Below are positions 52,460 to 61,352 of a DNA stretch of 64,000 nucleotides, one piece after another. The position numbers and the translations under genes are program-made. This DNA comes from Mycolicibacterium hippocampi. GTDB taxonomy: Bacteria > Actinomycetota > Actinomycetes > Mycobacteriales > Mycobacteriaceae. Position 1 is the first letter of the stretch; each line of letters begins with the position of its first letter. Location of the stretch: contig NZ_BLLB01000002.1 of NCBI RefSeq assembly GCF_010723735.1, positions 4,278,001 through 4,342,000 of the forward strand. The letters run 5' to 3'. The notes under the pieces are model-generated. The model was not told the origin of the DNA. It searched no databases and saw nothing but the letters and a program-made list of their open reading frames with translations.

Positions 52460-53397
52460 GCCCTCCCGCGCGCGTCACCGTGCTGACCAACCCGGCCTCG
52501 GGGCACGGCCGCGCGCCGCACGCCGCCGAGCGAGCCATCACCCAACTGCACCGTCGCGGCGTCGACGTCGTCGCGGTCGCGGGCCGCGACGCCGAGCACG
52601 CCCGGCAACTGGTTGCCGGGGCCCTGGACCGCGGGATGGATGCGCTCGTGGTGGTCGGCGGCGACGGCATCGTCTCCCTCGCCCTGCAGGTGATCGCGCA
52701 GACCGAGATACCGCTGGCGATCGTCCCGGCGGGTACCGGCAACGACCACGCCCGGGAGTTCGGGATCCCGGCCGGTGATCCCGAAGCGGCCGCCGACGTC
52801 GTCGTCGACGGCGTGGTGCACGAGGTGGACCTGGGCCGCATAGTCGGCGCCGACGGCACCGACAAGTGGTTCGGCACCGTGATGGCCGCCGGCTTCGATT
52901 CGCTGGTCACCGACCGGACGAACCGGATGCGCTGGCCCCACGGCCGGATGCGGTACAACCTGGCGATGGTGGCCGAACTGTCCAAGCTGCGGCTGCTGCC
53001 GTTTCGTTTGACTTTCAGCGGGCCGGGAGGCGAGACAGATCTGGTCACCGAGCTGACGCTGGCCGCGTTCGGCAACACTCGCAGCTACGGCGGCGGGATG
53101 CTGATCTGTCCGGAGGCCGATCCGACGGACGGTCTGCTGGATGTGACGATGGTGGCCTCCGCGTCCCGCTCGCGGCTGATCCGGTTGTTCCCCAAGGTCT
53201 TCAAAGGCACCCACGTCCACCTCGAGGAAGTGCAGACGGCCCGCGCCCGCACCATCACCGTCGACTCACCGGGAATCAACACCTACGCCGACGGCGAGTA
53301 CGTCTGCCCGCTGCCGGTGGAGGTGTCCGCGGTGCCGGGAGCGCTGAAGATATTACGTCCCGCAAAGCGAGGTCGGCCTAGCCGACTCCCCGGTTGA
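52456..53397 (+). CDS. Diacylglycerol kinase family lipid kinase (Rv2252-like)
   Basis: 313 aa. DAGK catalytic domain: TNPASGHGRAP, the nucleotide-binding VVGGDGIVSLALQ and the glycine-rich VPAGTGNDHAREFGIP; the C-terminal YegS-like part ends GINTYADGEYVCPLPV. It phosphorylates diacylglycerol, and in M. tuberculosis the orthologue has been linked to phosphatidylinositol mannoside synthesis. GTG 52456 overlaps the oxidase stop. The 3' end overlaps the convergent DUF3145 gene by 20 bp. Confidence 0.93.
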   Translation: MSPPARVTVLTNPASGHGRAPHAAERAITQLHRRGVDVVAVAGRDAEHARQLVAGALDRGMDALVVVGGDGIVSLALQVIAQTEIPLAIVPAGTGNDHAREFGIPAGDPEAAADVVVDGVVHEVDLGRIVGADGTDKWFGTVMAAGFDSLVTDRTNRMRWPHGRMRYNLAMVAELSKLRLLPFRLTFSGPGGETDLVTELTLAAFGNTRSYGGGMLICPEADPTDGLLDVTMVASASRSRLIRLFPKVFKGTHVHLEEVQTARARTITVDSPGINTYADGEYVCPLPVEVSAVPGALKILRPAKRGRPSRLPG

Positions 53398-53890
53398 GCC
53401 AGCTGACCTCGGCGCCGGCGCCACCGTCGCGGTAGGCCTCGAGGGCTTCGTCCCAGGCGGTGCCCAGCACCGAATCCAGTTCGACGGCCAGGGTGTCCGC
53501 GCCGGATGCCATCAGGGTGCGCAGCCGCATCTCGCCGACCATCACGTCCCCGTTGGCGCTCATCGCTCCACTCCACATGCCCAGCTGCGGGGTGTGGCAC
53601 CAGCGGTGACCGTCGACCCCGGTGCTGGGATCCTCGGTCACCTCGAAGCGCAGTACCGACCACGAGCGCAGTGCGTTCGCCAGTTGGGCTCCGGTGCCGA
53701 CCGGCCCGACCCAGTTGGTGACGGCACGCAGCTGACCCGGCATCGCGGGTTGCGGGGTCCACTTCAGATTCGCCCTCGCGGAGAGGGTCGACGACAACGC
53801 CCACTCGACGTGCGGGCACACCGCCGCGGGTGAGGCATGGATGTAAACCACGCCCGTCGCCGCGTCGGCGAATTGGTTCGCTGCACGCAT
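53378..53890 (-). CDS. DUF3145 protein
   Basis: 170-aa conserved actinobacterial protein of unknown function. Visible signature: GVVYIHASPAAVCPHVEWALSS, LKWTPQPAMPGQLRA, and the C-terminal WDEALEAYRDGGAGAEVSWLNRGVG (key part EVSWLNRGVG). ATG 53890 follows AAGGAGCAACAG, a strong Shine-Dalgarno, so the upstream extension to 53929 was dropped. By place it matches the gene after the lipid kinase in M. tuberculosis (Rv2256c as I recall). Confidence 0.88.
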   Translation of the reverse strand: MRAANQFADAATGVVYIHASPAAVCPHVEWALSSTLSARANLKWTPQPAMPGQLRAVTNWVGPVGTGAQLANALRSWSVLRFEVTEDPSTGVDGHRWCHTPQLGMWSGAMSANGDVMVGEMRLRTLMASGADTLAVELDSVLGTAWDEALEAYRDGGAGAEVSWLNRGVG

Positions 53891-54007
53891 CTGTTGCTCC
53901 TTCGGCTCCACGAGGGACGTCTTCCCCAACGACCTGGTGAACCTTCAGAGGCTGTAGATGCAGTTGTGCTGTACGTGCCTATTGTGCCTTGTGAGGCGGA
54001 TGTTGCG

Positions 54008-54832
54008 CTAGTCCGGTCCGAAATCTCTCAGAACTTCATCAGACAGGGCCGGCATCACCGACTGCGCCCACTCGCCGAATTTGCGGTCGGTCAGCACGAC
54101 CAGGGCGAGTCCGGCTTCCGGGTCGACCCAGAGAAACGTCCCTGACTGGCCGAAATGACCGTAGGTGCCGGCGGAATTGTGCTTGCCGGTCCAGTGCGGC
54201 GATTTGCCGTCCCTGATCTCGAACCCCAGCCCCCAGTCGTTGGGGCGTTGCACGCCGAAGCCGGGCAGCACCCCGTCCAATCCGGGAAACTGCACCGACG
54301 TGGCCTCGCGGTGCATCTGCGGCGACACCGTCGCCGGCACCAGCAGGTCGCCGGCAAATGCCACCAGGTCGTCGACGGTCGACGTCGCCCCGTAACCGGC
54401 GGCCTGCGCCCCACCGTCGAGCACGGTGTCGGCCATCCCGAGCGGCTCACAGAGCGCCTCGCCCAGGTAGGTGACGAAGGGGATGGTCGATTCTCGCTCG
54501 AGGGTCTCGGCGAGCACCGCGAACCCGTGATTGGAGTAGATCCGGCGGGTGCCGGGCTCGGCGAGCACCTTCGCCGATGTCATCTCGTAACCGGCGGTGT
54601 GGGCGAGCAGGTGGCGCACTGTCGATCCGGGCGGACCGGCCTCGGTGTCGAGTTCCAGGGCACCTTCTTCGATCGCCACCTGGGCGGCGCGCGCGACCAG
54701 CGGCTTGGTCACCGACGCCAGCGGGAAGCGGTGCCGGGTGTCGCCGTGGCTGTCGAGCACCCCGGCGGCACCCACTACCGCCGCGGCGACGGTCGGAACC
54801 GGCCAGTCGGCGAGGACGTCCAGGGCTGCCAT
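54008..54832 (-). CDS. Beta-lactamase-fold serine hydrolase (Rv2257c-like)
   Basis: 274 aa, class C beta-lactamase/penicillin-binding-protein family. Catalytic SxxK is SVTK (PLASVTKPLVA), the YxN motif is YSNHGF and the third motif is HFGQSGT. No signal peptide is seen, so it is probably cytosolic and an esterase or peptidase and not a drug-resistance enzyme. The mechanosensitive channel gene lies 12 bp upstream on the same strand. About 117 bp of plain intergenic sequence follows to DUF3145. Confidence 0.88.
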   Translation of the reverse strand: MAALDVLADWPVPTVAAAVVGAAGVLDSHGDTRHRFPLASVTKPLVARAAQVAIEEGALELDTEAGPPGSTVRHLLAHTAGYEMTSAKVLAEPGTRRIYSNHGFAVLAETLERESTIPFVTYLGEALCEPLGMADTVLDGGAQAAGYGATSTVDDLVAFAGDLLVPATVSPQMHREATSVQFPGLDGVLPGFGVQRPNDWGLGFEIRDGKSPHWTGKHNSAGTYGHFGQSGTFLWVDPEAGLALVVLTDRKFGEWAQSVMPALSDEVLRDFGPD

Positions 54833-54844
54833 CGACTGAGCAGC

Positions 54845-55813
54845 CTAGTTCGTCTCCCCGTTCGGCTTCGAACCGCCGACCAGAGCGTGGATGCGTCCCC
54901 GCGGGTAGGGCAGATCGATCCCGGCCTCGTCGTAGGCGCGCAGGATCTCCCGGCGCAACCGCCGCTGCACCGCCCACTGGGCGCCCGGACGGGTCTTCAA
55001 CGTCATCCGCAGCGTCATCAGATCGGGCGAGAGCTCCTGCACGCCGAGCATCTCGGGTTTCCCGAGAACCTTGGCCTCGATCGACTCATCGGCCAGGGCG
55101 GCCTCTGCCGCCTCCAGTGCGACCCGCTCGGCCTGGTCCACGTCGGCCGTCAGTGCCACCGGAACCTCGATCCGCGCCACGGCGTACTCCTGGCTCATGT
55201 TGCCCACGCGGGCGATCTCGCCGTTGCGGACGTACCACAGGGTGCCGTCGATGTCGCGCAGCGTGGTGATCCGCAACCCGACGCTCTGTACCTCACCGAC
55301 CGCCTCCCCGAGGTCGACGATGTCACCCACGCCGTACTGATCCTCCAGCAGCATGAAAACGCCGGTGACAAAATCGCGCACCAGGTTCTGGGCGCCGAAG
55401 CCGATGGCGAGCCCGACCACGCCGGCAGAGGCGATGAACGGTGCGATGTTCACGCCGACCACGTTGAGGATCGCGAGGATCGCCCAGACCAGCAGCACGA
55501 TCGACACCGTGGACTTGAGGACCGACCCGATGGTCTGGGCCCGCTGCTGGCGGCGTTCACTCACCTGCCGGCTGGTCGCGGTGGCCGGCACCCGATCGCG
55601 CAGACCACGCAGCAACGGCGGCTTGGCCGGCGCATTCTCGTCTCCGCTGGCCTTCTTCTTACCGGCCCGCCCGGTGGCCCGGTCGATCATCCGATGCAGG
55701 ATGAATCGGGCGATCAGAACGACGACGAGATAGATCGTGATGCGCAGCGGCACCTCGCCGAGCCAGTGACGACTTGTCTCCGTCCATTCGAAAGCCAAGG
55801 AGTGCACATCCAT
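54845..55813 (-). CDS. MscS-family mechanosensitive ion channel
   Basis: 322 aa from ATG 55813; a TTG at 55849 could add 12 residues. An N-terminal transmembrane helix (ITIYLVVVLIARFIL), a linker with Lys/Arg, then two helices (TVSIVLLVWAILAILNVVGV and the pore helix ASAGVVGLAIGFGAQNLVRDF) and the beta domain (YGVGDIVDLGEAVGEVQSVGLR). It opens under membrane tension to release solutes. It is not in the M. tuberculosis Rv2257c-Rv2258c interval as I recall, so it may be an insertion. Confidence 0.92.
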   Translation of the reverse strand: MDVHSLAFEWTETSRHWLGEVPLRITIYLVVVLIARFILHRMIDRATGRAGKKKASGDENAPAKPPLLRGLRDRVPATATSRQVSERRQQRAQTIGSVLKSTVSIVLLVWAILAILNVVGVNIAPFIASAGVVGLAIGFGAQNLVRDFVTGVFMLLEDQYGVGDIVDLGEAVGEVQSVGLRITTLRDIDGTLWYVRNGEIARVGNMSQEYAVARIEVPVALTADVDQAERVALEAAEAALADESIEAKVLGKPEMLGVQELSPDLMTLRMTLKTRPGAQWAVQRRLRREILRAYDEAGIDLPYPRGRIHALVGGSKPNGETN

Positions 55814-55864
55814 GCTTTCGACCGTACGGATCGTCGCGGTGTTCTCCAACCCCGTCCCGGGCGC

Positions 55865-56947
55865 TCACTTCCTGGCGATGTAGTAGAAGTTCAGCGGGTC
55901 GGACTCGATCTCGCGCACCTGCACATCGGCGAACCCGGCGTCGGCCAGCATCGCCGTGGCGACCTCGCGACCCCAACAGGTACCGAGCCCGTCGCCGTCG
56001 AGACCCAACGACACACTCATGCAGTGCATCGTCGAGACGGTGTACAGGTAGGACCCGAACGGCACCCCGATGTTCTCCTCCAGCCGGCTGGACGCCTTGA
56101 TGTCCACCATCAGGAAAACGCCTCCGGGCCGCAGTGCGCGATGGATGTTGGCCAGCACCTCGGCCGGGTGCGCCTGGTCGTGGATGGCGTCGAACGCGGT
56201 GATGACGTCGAAGGCCTCGGTTCTGCGGTCCTCGGCGACGTCGGCGGACTCGAACGTGACGTTGGTCAACCCGAGCCGCAGCGCCTCGGCGGCGCCCGCC
56301 GCGAGACCCTCCTGCGAGAAGTCGATACCGACGAATCGGCTGGACGGGAACGCCTGCCCCATGACGTTGACGGCGTGTCCACTGCCGCAGCCGAAGTCGG
56401 CCACGTCGGCACCGGCCTGCAGCCGTTCGGGCAGCCCGTCGACCAACGGCAGGATGCCGTCCACCAGAGCGGCGTCGAACACTTCTCCACTCTCTTCGGC
56501 CATCAGGGTGTGGAAGCGCGGATACTCGCTGTAGGACAGGCCGCCGCCGTGCTCGAAGCAGCTGATCACCTTCTGCTCCACCTCGCCCAGCAACGGGATG
56601 AACTGCGCGACGCGCGACAGGTTGTCCGGCCCGGCCGCGCGGGTCAGGACGGCCGCGCGGTGCTCGGGAAGCGAGTACGTCTGTGTCGCGGGGTCGTAGT
56701 CGACGATGCGGCCGGCGACCACACCGCCGAGCCACTCCCGGACGTAACGTTCGTTCAGCCCGGCGGCGTCGGCGATCTGTGTGCTGGTGGCCGGGGGCAG
56801 GCCCGCCAGCGTGTCGAACAGCTTGGTCTGGTGGCCGATCGACAGCAGCAGCGCCACGCTGGCGGCGTCGATCGCTCCGACGATCCGCTCGGCGAACTCC
56901 TCGGTGGCCTCGGTTGCACTTGTTGGGTTTACGTCCATAGTCGTCAT
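55865..56947 (-). CDS. SAM-dependent methyltransferase with N-terminal winged helix (Rv2258c-like)
   Basis: About 360 aa. Residues 20-95 form a winged-helix dimerisation domain of the O-methyltransferase kind (LFDTLAGLPPATSTQIADAAGLNERYVREWLGG region). The SAM-binding motif is ADFGCGSGHAVNVMGQAFP, then GIDFSQEGL, and HDQAHPAEVLANIHRALRPGG; the C-terminus ESDPLNFYYIARK is a family hallmark. ATG 56947 is chosen from three near starts (56956 GTG, 56947, 56938). Corresponds to M. tuberculosis Rv2258c. Substrate unknown. Confidence 0.9.
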   Translation of the reverse strand: MTTMDVNPTSATEATEEFAERIVGAIDAASVALLLSIGHQTKLFDTLAGLPPATSTQIADAAGLNERYVREWLGGVVAGRIVDYDPATQTYSLPEHRAAVLTRAAGPDNLSRVAQFIPLLGEVEQKVISCFEHGGGLSYSEYPRFHTLMAEESGEVFDAALVDGILPLVDGLPERLQAGADVADFGCGSGHAVNVMGQAFPSSRFVGIDFSQEGLAAGAAEALRLGLTNVTFESADVAEDRRTEAFDVITAFDAIHDQAHPAEVLANIHRALRPGGVFLMVDIKASSRLEENIGVPFGSYLYTVSTMHCMSVSLGLDGDGLGTCWGREVATAMLADAGFADVQVREIESDPLNFYYIARK

Positions 56948-57035
56948 GGGAGACACGCTAGGCCGACGGCGCCGTCGTCGGCATCGATCACCCGATGTAA
57001 GTCTCCGCAGACAAGTGGTGCAAATGATGCAGACG

Positions 57036-58652
57036 TCAGACGATGTTGTGGTCGCGCGCCCAGGACACCGCTGCAGTCCGGTTGGACACCCCCAGCTTGG
57101 CGTAGATGTTGGCCAGGTGCCTGCCGACGGTCTTGTCCGACAGACACAATCGCTGTGCCAGCTCCCGGTTGGTGGCGCCCCCTGCGATGCCGCACAGCAC
57201 CTCGACCTCGCGCCGCGTCAGCCCGCCGGGCGCCGGTGATCCGCAGATCCCCGCAGGCTCCACGCCGAGTTCGGCGTAGATCGTGTCGGCCGTCGCCGCG
57301 TCGGCGGCAGCGGCAGCGGACTGCCCCAGCCCCCGTCGGGCCAGCGCCATCCACTCGTACACTTCGGCGGTTTCGTAGCGCGACTGCTGGATCCGGTACT
57401 CCCGCAACGCCGCCTGCAGCGACTGCAATCCTGCGTCGAACTGTCCCCGGCGCACCGCCACGGCACCCCGCGCATGCGCAGCCCATGCCAGATAACCCGG
57501 CGTCCCGAAGGACTCCGCGTCTTCTTGCAGTTCACGGGAGTACAGCTCGGCCTCGTCGAGATCGTCGCGGCCCAAAGCGATCTCCACGGCGGCCCGCAAC
57601 AATCGCACTCGGGCCAGCCGGTCGCGGCCGGTGAGTGCCAGCCGGATCGCCGTCCACGCCCCGGCGATGTCGCCACGGCGGCATGCCAGCAGTGCCTCAC
57701 CGGGCTGTGGATCCATGCCGAGCACCCGCGCCTGGGCGAAAGCGGTTGCCGCGCCGTCGAAGTCGCCCAGCAGCCGACGCACCTCGCCCAGCTGGTAATA
57801 CCCTTCGGCGGCCGCCCAGGCGTTGGCCTCCTCCAGCGTCCTGCTGGCCAGGCCGAGCCGGTCCTCCAGCGCGCGGTAGTCCGCCTGATCACTGGTGGCC
57901 ACCTGCACCTGCAGCCGGTGCACGTCGCAGACGCCCCCGTAGGGCACCGATCCCGACAGGCCGCACCACTGTTCCATCGACTGCGTCCAGGTGCGCATCC
58001 TCGGCATGTCGGCGAGCTTGTGGGTGTGGTGCAGCACGATGCAGTAGATGTCACCGGCCCATTCGATCGGCACCTGGTCGGCCAGCAGCGGCAGGATGCC
58101 CTCGTCGATCAGCGCGTATCCCTCGGCGGTGCGCGCGTGCAGGATCGCCTCGATGCCTGCGGCGATCAGCCCCAGCGCGGAGATCGCCGGGGTGGCCAGT
58201 CGCCCGCCCATCTCGCGCAACGTGTGCACCCGCGCCGTCAGTGCGTCCAGATCCAGGGAGAGTGCGGCGACGACGGCGTCGAGATAGGCGAGGTAGCCGT
58301 GGGCGGGCCCCTCCTCGGCGTCGGCGAGCAGTCGGCGGGCGCGGTTCATCCAGCCCTGTCCGATGTTGACATCGCCCCGGATCAGCCAGCCCAGCGCCAA
58401 CTCGTTGGCCTTCATGGCCGCGGCCACCGGGTCGGTTCTGGTCAATTCGGCGAACACCCGCTCCGCAGCGCGGATGGACTCCTTGACATGGCCCAGCCGC
58501 CACGCGGCGAACGCGAATGCGTCCAGATCGTCGGTGTGCAGCGGTGCGTACCGGCCGGCGAGGTCGAAGGCGTGGTAGCTGGCAGCCCAGTCTCGCCGCC
58601 GGTGCGCTTCCCTGGCGGCGGAGAGGAGATCGGTCTGAGGATCGGCCAGCAT
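57036..58652 (-). CDS. LuxR-family regulator with TPR-like sensor region
   Basis: 538 aa. The C-terminal 65 residues are a GerE/LuxR HTH (LTRREVEVLCGIAGGATNREL, then CLSDKTVGRHLANIYAKLGVSNRTAAV, key part SDKTVGRHLANIYAKLG). The N-terminal 460 residues are helical and Ala-rich with tetratricopeptide-like repeats (for example RRDWAASYHAFDLAGRYAPL, AWRLGHVKESIRAAERVF). No P-loop is present, so it is not a full STAND/LAL protein. It lies upstream of the methyltransferase gene and divergent from mscR; the target is unknown. Confidence 0.88.
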   Translation of the reverse strand: MLADPQTDLLSAAREAHRRRDWAASYHAFDLAGRYAPLHTDDLDAFAFAAWRLGHVKESIRAAERVFAELTRTDPVAAAMKANELALGWLIRGDVNIGQGWMNRARRLLADAEEGPAHGYLAYLDAVVAALSLDLDALTARVHTLREMGGRLATPAISALGLIAAGIEAILHARTAEGYALIDEGILPLLADQVPIEWAGDIYCIVLHHTHKLADMPRMRTWTQSMEQWCGLSGSVPYGGVCDVHRLQVQVATSDQADYRALEDRLGLASRTLEEANAWAAAEGYYQLGEVRRLLGDFDGAATAFAQARVLGMDPQPGEALLACRRGDIAGAWTAIRLALTGRDRLARVRLLRAAVEIALGRDDLDEAELYSRELQEDAESFGTPGYLAWAAHARGAVAVRRGQFDAGLQSLQAALREYRIQQSRYETAEVYEWMALARRGLGQSAAAAADAATADTIYAELGVEPAGICGSPAPGGLTRREVEVLCGIAGGATNRELAQRLCLSDKTVGRHLANIYAKLGVSNRTAAVSWARDHNIV

Positions 58653-58793
58653 CGACCCCTACGGTATGCCGATCCGGCTGCTCAGAACAGGTCGATGAGG
58701 TGTTCGGCGCACCGGTGCGCCGACGTGGACGGGCGTGTGGACACCAGTCCGGGCCGCTGCCCCGCCATCGGCGGGAACTATTAGGGTCTAGGC

Positions 58794-59879
58794 ATGACTC
58801 AGACGGTGCGAGGTGTGATCTCCCGGACGAAGGCTCAACCGATCGAAGTGGTGGATATCGTCATCCCCGACCCGGGGCCGGGTGAGGTCGTGGTCGACAT
58901 CCAGGCGTGCGGGGTGTGCCACACCGACCTGACCTACCGCGAGGGCGGCATCAACGACGAGTTCCCGTTCCTGCTCGGCCATGAAGCCGCCGGCGTCGTC
59001 GAATCCGTCGCACCCGGCGTGACGAATGTCGAGCCGGGCGACTTCGTGATCCTCAACTGGCGGGCGGTGTGCGGTCAGTGCCGGGCGTGCAAGCGCGGCC
59101 GGCCGCACCTGTGTTTCGACACCTTCAACGCCGCGCAGCCGATGACGCTGACCGACGGCACACCGTTGACCCCGGCGCTGGGGATCGGTGCGTTCGCCGA
59201 CAAGACGCTGGTGCACGAAGGCCAGTGCACCAAGGTCGATCCCGCCGCCGACCCCGCCGCAGCCGGGCTGCTCGGCTGCGGCGTGATGGCGGGCGTCGGC
59301 GCGGCGATCAACACCGGGGCGATCAACCGCGACGACACCGTGGCGGTGATCGGCTGCGGCGGCGTCGGGGACGCCGCGATCGCTGGTGCCCGCCTGGTCG
59401 GCGCCAAACGCATCATTGCCGTCGACACCGACAACCGGAAACTGGACTGGGCCCGCCAGTTCGGCGCCACCCACACGATCAACGCCCGCGAACTCGACCC
59501 GGTGAAGACGATCCAGGACCTCACCGACGGCAACGGCGCCGACGTCGTCATCGACGCCGTCGGCCGGCCCGAGACCTGGAAACAGGCCTTCTACGCGCGT
59601 GACCTCGCCGGCACCGTGGTGCTGGTCGGGGTGCCGACCCCGGACATGACGCTGGAGATGCCGCTGATCGACTTCTTCTCCCGCGGCGGGTCGCTGAAAT
59701 CCTCCTGGTACGGCGACTGTCTGCCCGAACGGGACTTCCCGACGTTGATCAGCCTTTACCTGCAAGGGCGCTTCCCGCTCGACAAGTTCGTCTCCGAGCG
59801 CATCGGACTCGGAGACATCGAGGACGCGTTCCACAAGATGCACGCCGGTGAGGTACTCCGTTCGGTGGTGGTCTTGTGA
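58794..59879 (+). CDS. mscR: S-nitrosomycothiol reductase / mycothiol-dependent formaldehyde dehydrogenase
   Basis: Zinc alcohol dehydrogenase family member, 361 aa, that detoxifies formaldehyde and S-nitrosomycothiol with mycothiol. Catalytic zinc ligands Cys39 and His64 regions (ACGVCHTDL, GHEAAGVVE) and the structural four-Cys lobe (CGQCRACKRGRPHLC); NAD-binding VIGCGGVGDAAIAGA. It is followed after 28 bp by an MBL-fold gene, as in M. tuberculosis (Rv2259-Rv2260), supporting a joint role in thiol-adduct removal. Confidence 0.95.
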   Translation: MTQTVRGVISRTKAQPIEVVDIVIPDPGPGEVVVDIQACGVCHTDLTYREGGINDEFPFLLGHEAAGVVESVAPGVTNVEPGDFVILNWRAVCGQCRACKRGRPHLCFDTFNAAQPMTLTDGTPLTPALGIGAFADKTLVHEGQCTKVDPAADPAAAGLLGCGVMAGVGAAINTGAINRDDTVAVIGCGGVGDAAIAGARLVGAKRIIAVDTDNRKLDWARQFGATHTINARELDPVKTIQDLTDGNGADVVIDAVGRPETWKQAFYARDLAGTVVLVGVPTPDMTLEMPLIDFFSRGGSLKSSWYGDCLPERDFPTLISLYLQGRFPLDKFVSERIGLGDIEDAFHKMHAGEVLRSVVVL

Positions 59880-59907
59880 TGAGCGCCCGCGCGAAGAACG
59901 GAGAATC

Positions 59908-60537
59908 ATGAGCAGCAGCCCGATCCAGCGCCTGGTGACCAGCGGCACCTTCGAACTCGACGGCGGCAGCTGGGATGTCGACAACAACATCTGGCTCGTC
60001 GGCGACGACAAGGAGGTTGTGGTGTTCGACGCCGCGCACACCGCAGAGCCGATCATCGACGCGGTCGGCGGTAGGCACGTGGTGGCTGTGGTGTGCACGC
60101 ACGGCCACAACGACCACGTCACCGTGGCGCCGCAGCTCGGCCAGGCTCTCGACGCGCCGGTGCTGATGCACCCGGCCGACGACGTGCTGTGGCGGATGAC
60201 CCACCCGGACAACGATTTCCGATCGGTGGCCGACGGCGAGACGCTGCGGGTCGCCGGTACCGAGCTGCGTGCGCTGCACACTCCCGGGCATTCGCCCGGG
60301 TCGGTGTGCTGGCACGCACCCGAGCTGAACGCGGTGTTCAGCGGCGACACGCTGTTCCAGGGTGGGCCGGGGGCGACCGGCCGCTCGTTCTCCGACTTCC
60401 CCACCATTCTGTCGTCGATCTCCGAGCGACTCGGAAAGCTGCCCGGCGACACGGTCGTCTACACCGGCCACGGCGACACGACGACCGTCGGCGACGAGAT
60501 CGTGCACTACGACGAGTGGGTGGCGCGCGGCAGCTGA
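59908..60537 (+). CDS. Metallo-beta-lactamase-fold hydrolase (Rv2260-like)
   Basis: 209 aa. The metal site HxHxDH appears as CTHGHNDHVTVAP, further ligands are in LHTPGHSPGS, SGDTLFQGG and YTGHGDTT. Glyoxalase II-like proteins of this kind hydrolyse thioesters, and next to mscR it may release formate from S-formylmycothiol. ATG 59908 follows GGAGAATC. The stop codon is inside the first unit of a 25-bp tandem repeat. Confidence 0.92.
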   Translation: MSSSPIQRLVTSGTFELDGGSWDVDNNIWLVGDDKEVVVFDAAHTAEPIIDAVGGRHVVAVVCTHGHNDHVTVAPQLGQALDAPVLMHPADDVLWRMTHPDNDFRSVADGETLRVAGTELRALHTPGHSPGSVCWHAPELNAVFSGDTLFQGGPGATGRSFSDFPTILSSISERLGKLPGDTVVYTGHGDTTTVGDEIVHYDEWVARGS

Positions 60538-60645
60538 GCTGCCAAATGGAGTGAGCAGCTGAGCTGCCAAATGGAGTGAGCAGCTGAGCTGCCAAATGGA
60601 GTCGGCAGCTGAGCTGCCAATTGGACGGAGCAGCTGAGCTGCTAG
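60531..60645 (+). repeat. 25-bp tandem hairpin array overlapping two convergent stop codons
   Basis: Units begin at 60531, 60556, 60581, 60606 and 60631 (the last is 15 bp). The consensus starts CAGCTGAGCTGCCAAATGGA; units 1-2 are identical and units 3-4 diverge at the 3' side. Each carries the palindrome GGCAGCT-G-AGCTGCC or a shortened form. Unit 1 contains the TGA of the MBL gene (60535-60537), and the last partial unit contains the stop of the minus-strand membrane gene (60642-60644). Confidence 0.95.
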
Positions 60646-61253
60646 ACCGGCGGCGGCAGCGGGCCCGGCCAGTTCGGCTCGTCCAGGCTGATGGGACCCT
60701 GGGCCGGACGTGCCTTCCTGCCCGCACGCACCCGCCATGCCAACGCGATCGCCAGTGCCGCCATGCCCGCTATGGACAAACCGCCGAACAGCCACAGCAG
60801 CCCAGCCGGTGAACTGTCGCGCCCGAACGACAGCTGCGGGTTGATGTAGCCGCCGACGTTGCCACCGGTCGAGATGTCGTACACGCCGTCCTGCGGGATC
60901 TGGGCGACCCAGATCCGGATCCGGACATCGTTGTTGATCGACGTCGTGGCGCCCATCGTCTCCGTGACGACCGGCTCTGGGACTCCCTCGGGTGGTGTGA
61001 CGCCGAGTTGCAGGGCGGGGACCGGGAAGGCGCCGTTCACCCCACCCGTCACCGCGGTGTGGAAGCTGATGGTCACTTCGCCGGCGGGCAGTTGCAGCCT
61101 GCCCGAGCCCGGAATCGGCACCTCGCCGTAGGCGTCGAACTCGTCGAAGACGAACACGTTGAGCACGATCGCGACGATGAACCCGACCACCCCGGCCACC
61201 AGCGTCAGGACCGCACCGCCGATCGCGATCCGTGGACCGAGCCGCCCCGTCAT
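60642..61253 (-). CDS. Hypothetical membrane protein, two transmembrane helices
   Basis: 203 aa. An N-terminal helix (IAIGGAVLTLVAGVVGFIVAI), an extracytoplasmic beta-rich domain (LPAGEVTISFHTAVTGG, NNDVRIRIWVAQIPQDGVYDI) and a second helix (LLWLFGGLSIAGMAALAIAL), with a Pro-rich tail ending GPLPPPV. Proteins of this layout are common next to regulatory genes in mycobacteria, but no function is recognised. The start at 61253 opens MTGRLGPRIAIGG. Its stop is in the tandem array. Confidence 0.82.
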   Translation of the reverse strand: MTGRLGPRIAIGGAVLTLVAGVVGFIVAIVLNVFVFDEFDAYGEVPIPGSGRLQLPAGEVTISFHTAVTGGVNGAFPVPALQLGVTPPEGVPEPVVTETMGATTSINNDVRIRIWVAQIPQDGVYDISTGGNVGGYINPQLSFGRDSSPAGLLWLFGGLSIAGMAALAIALAWRVRAGRKARPAQGPISLDEPNWPGPLPPPV

Positions 61254-61352
61254 GCGGCGAGTCTGTCATGCGCGCGCTTCTGCGGCGCGGCGCTCGCGCG
61301 AGGACTACCGTCCGAAGAGACGGAAAAGCCCAGATTCCCTCGAAAGGTCGCG

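Noticed and set aside
54155..57634. A 1159-codon plus-strand frame across the MscS, methyltransferase and LuxR genes
   Set aside because: It runs through three well-supported minus-strand genes, has Arg/His-rich low-complexity translation and no recognisable domain.
61008..61352. Longer N-terminus for the SABATH-like methyltransferase
   Set aside because: The upstream part is antisense to the membrane protein gene and has no similarity to the family; ATG 61353 with GAAAGG fits the expected N-terminus.
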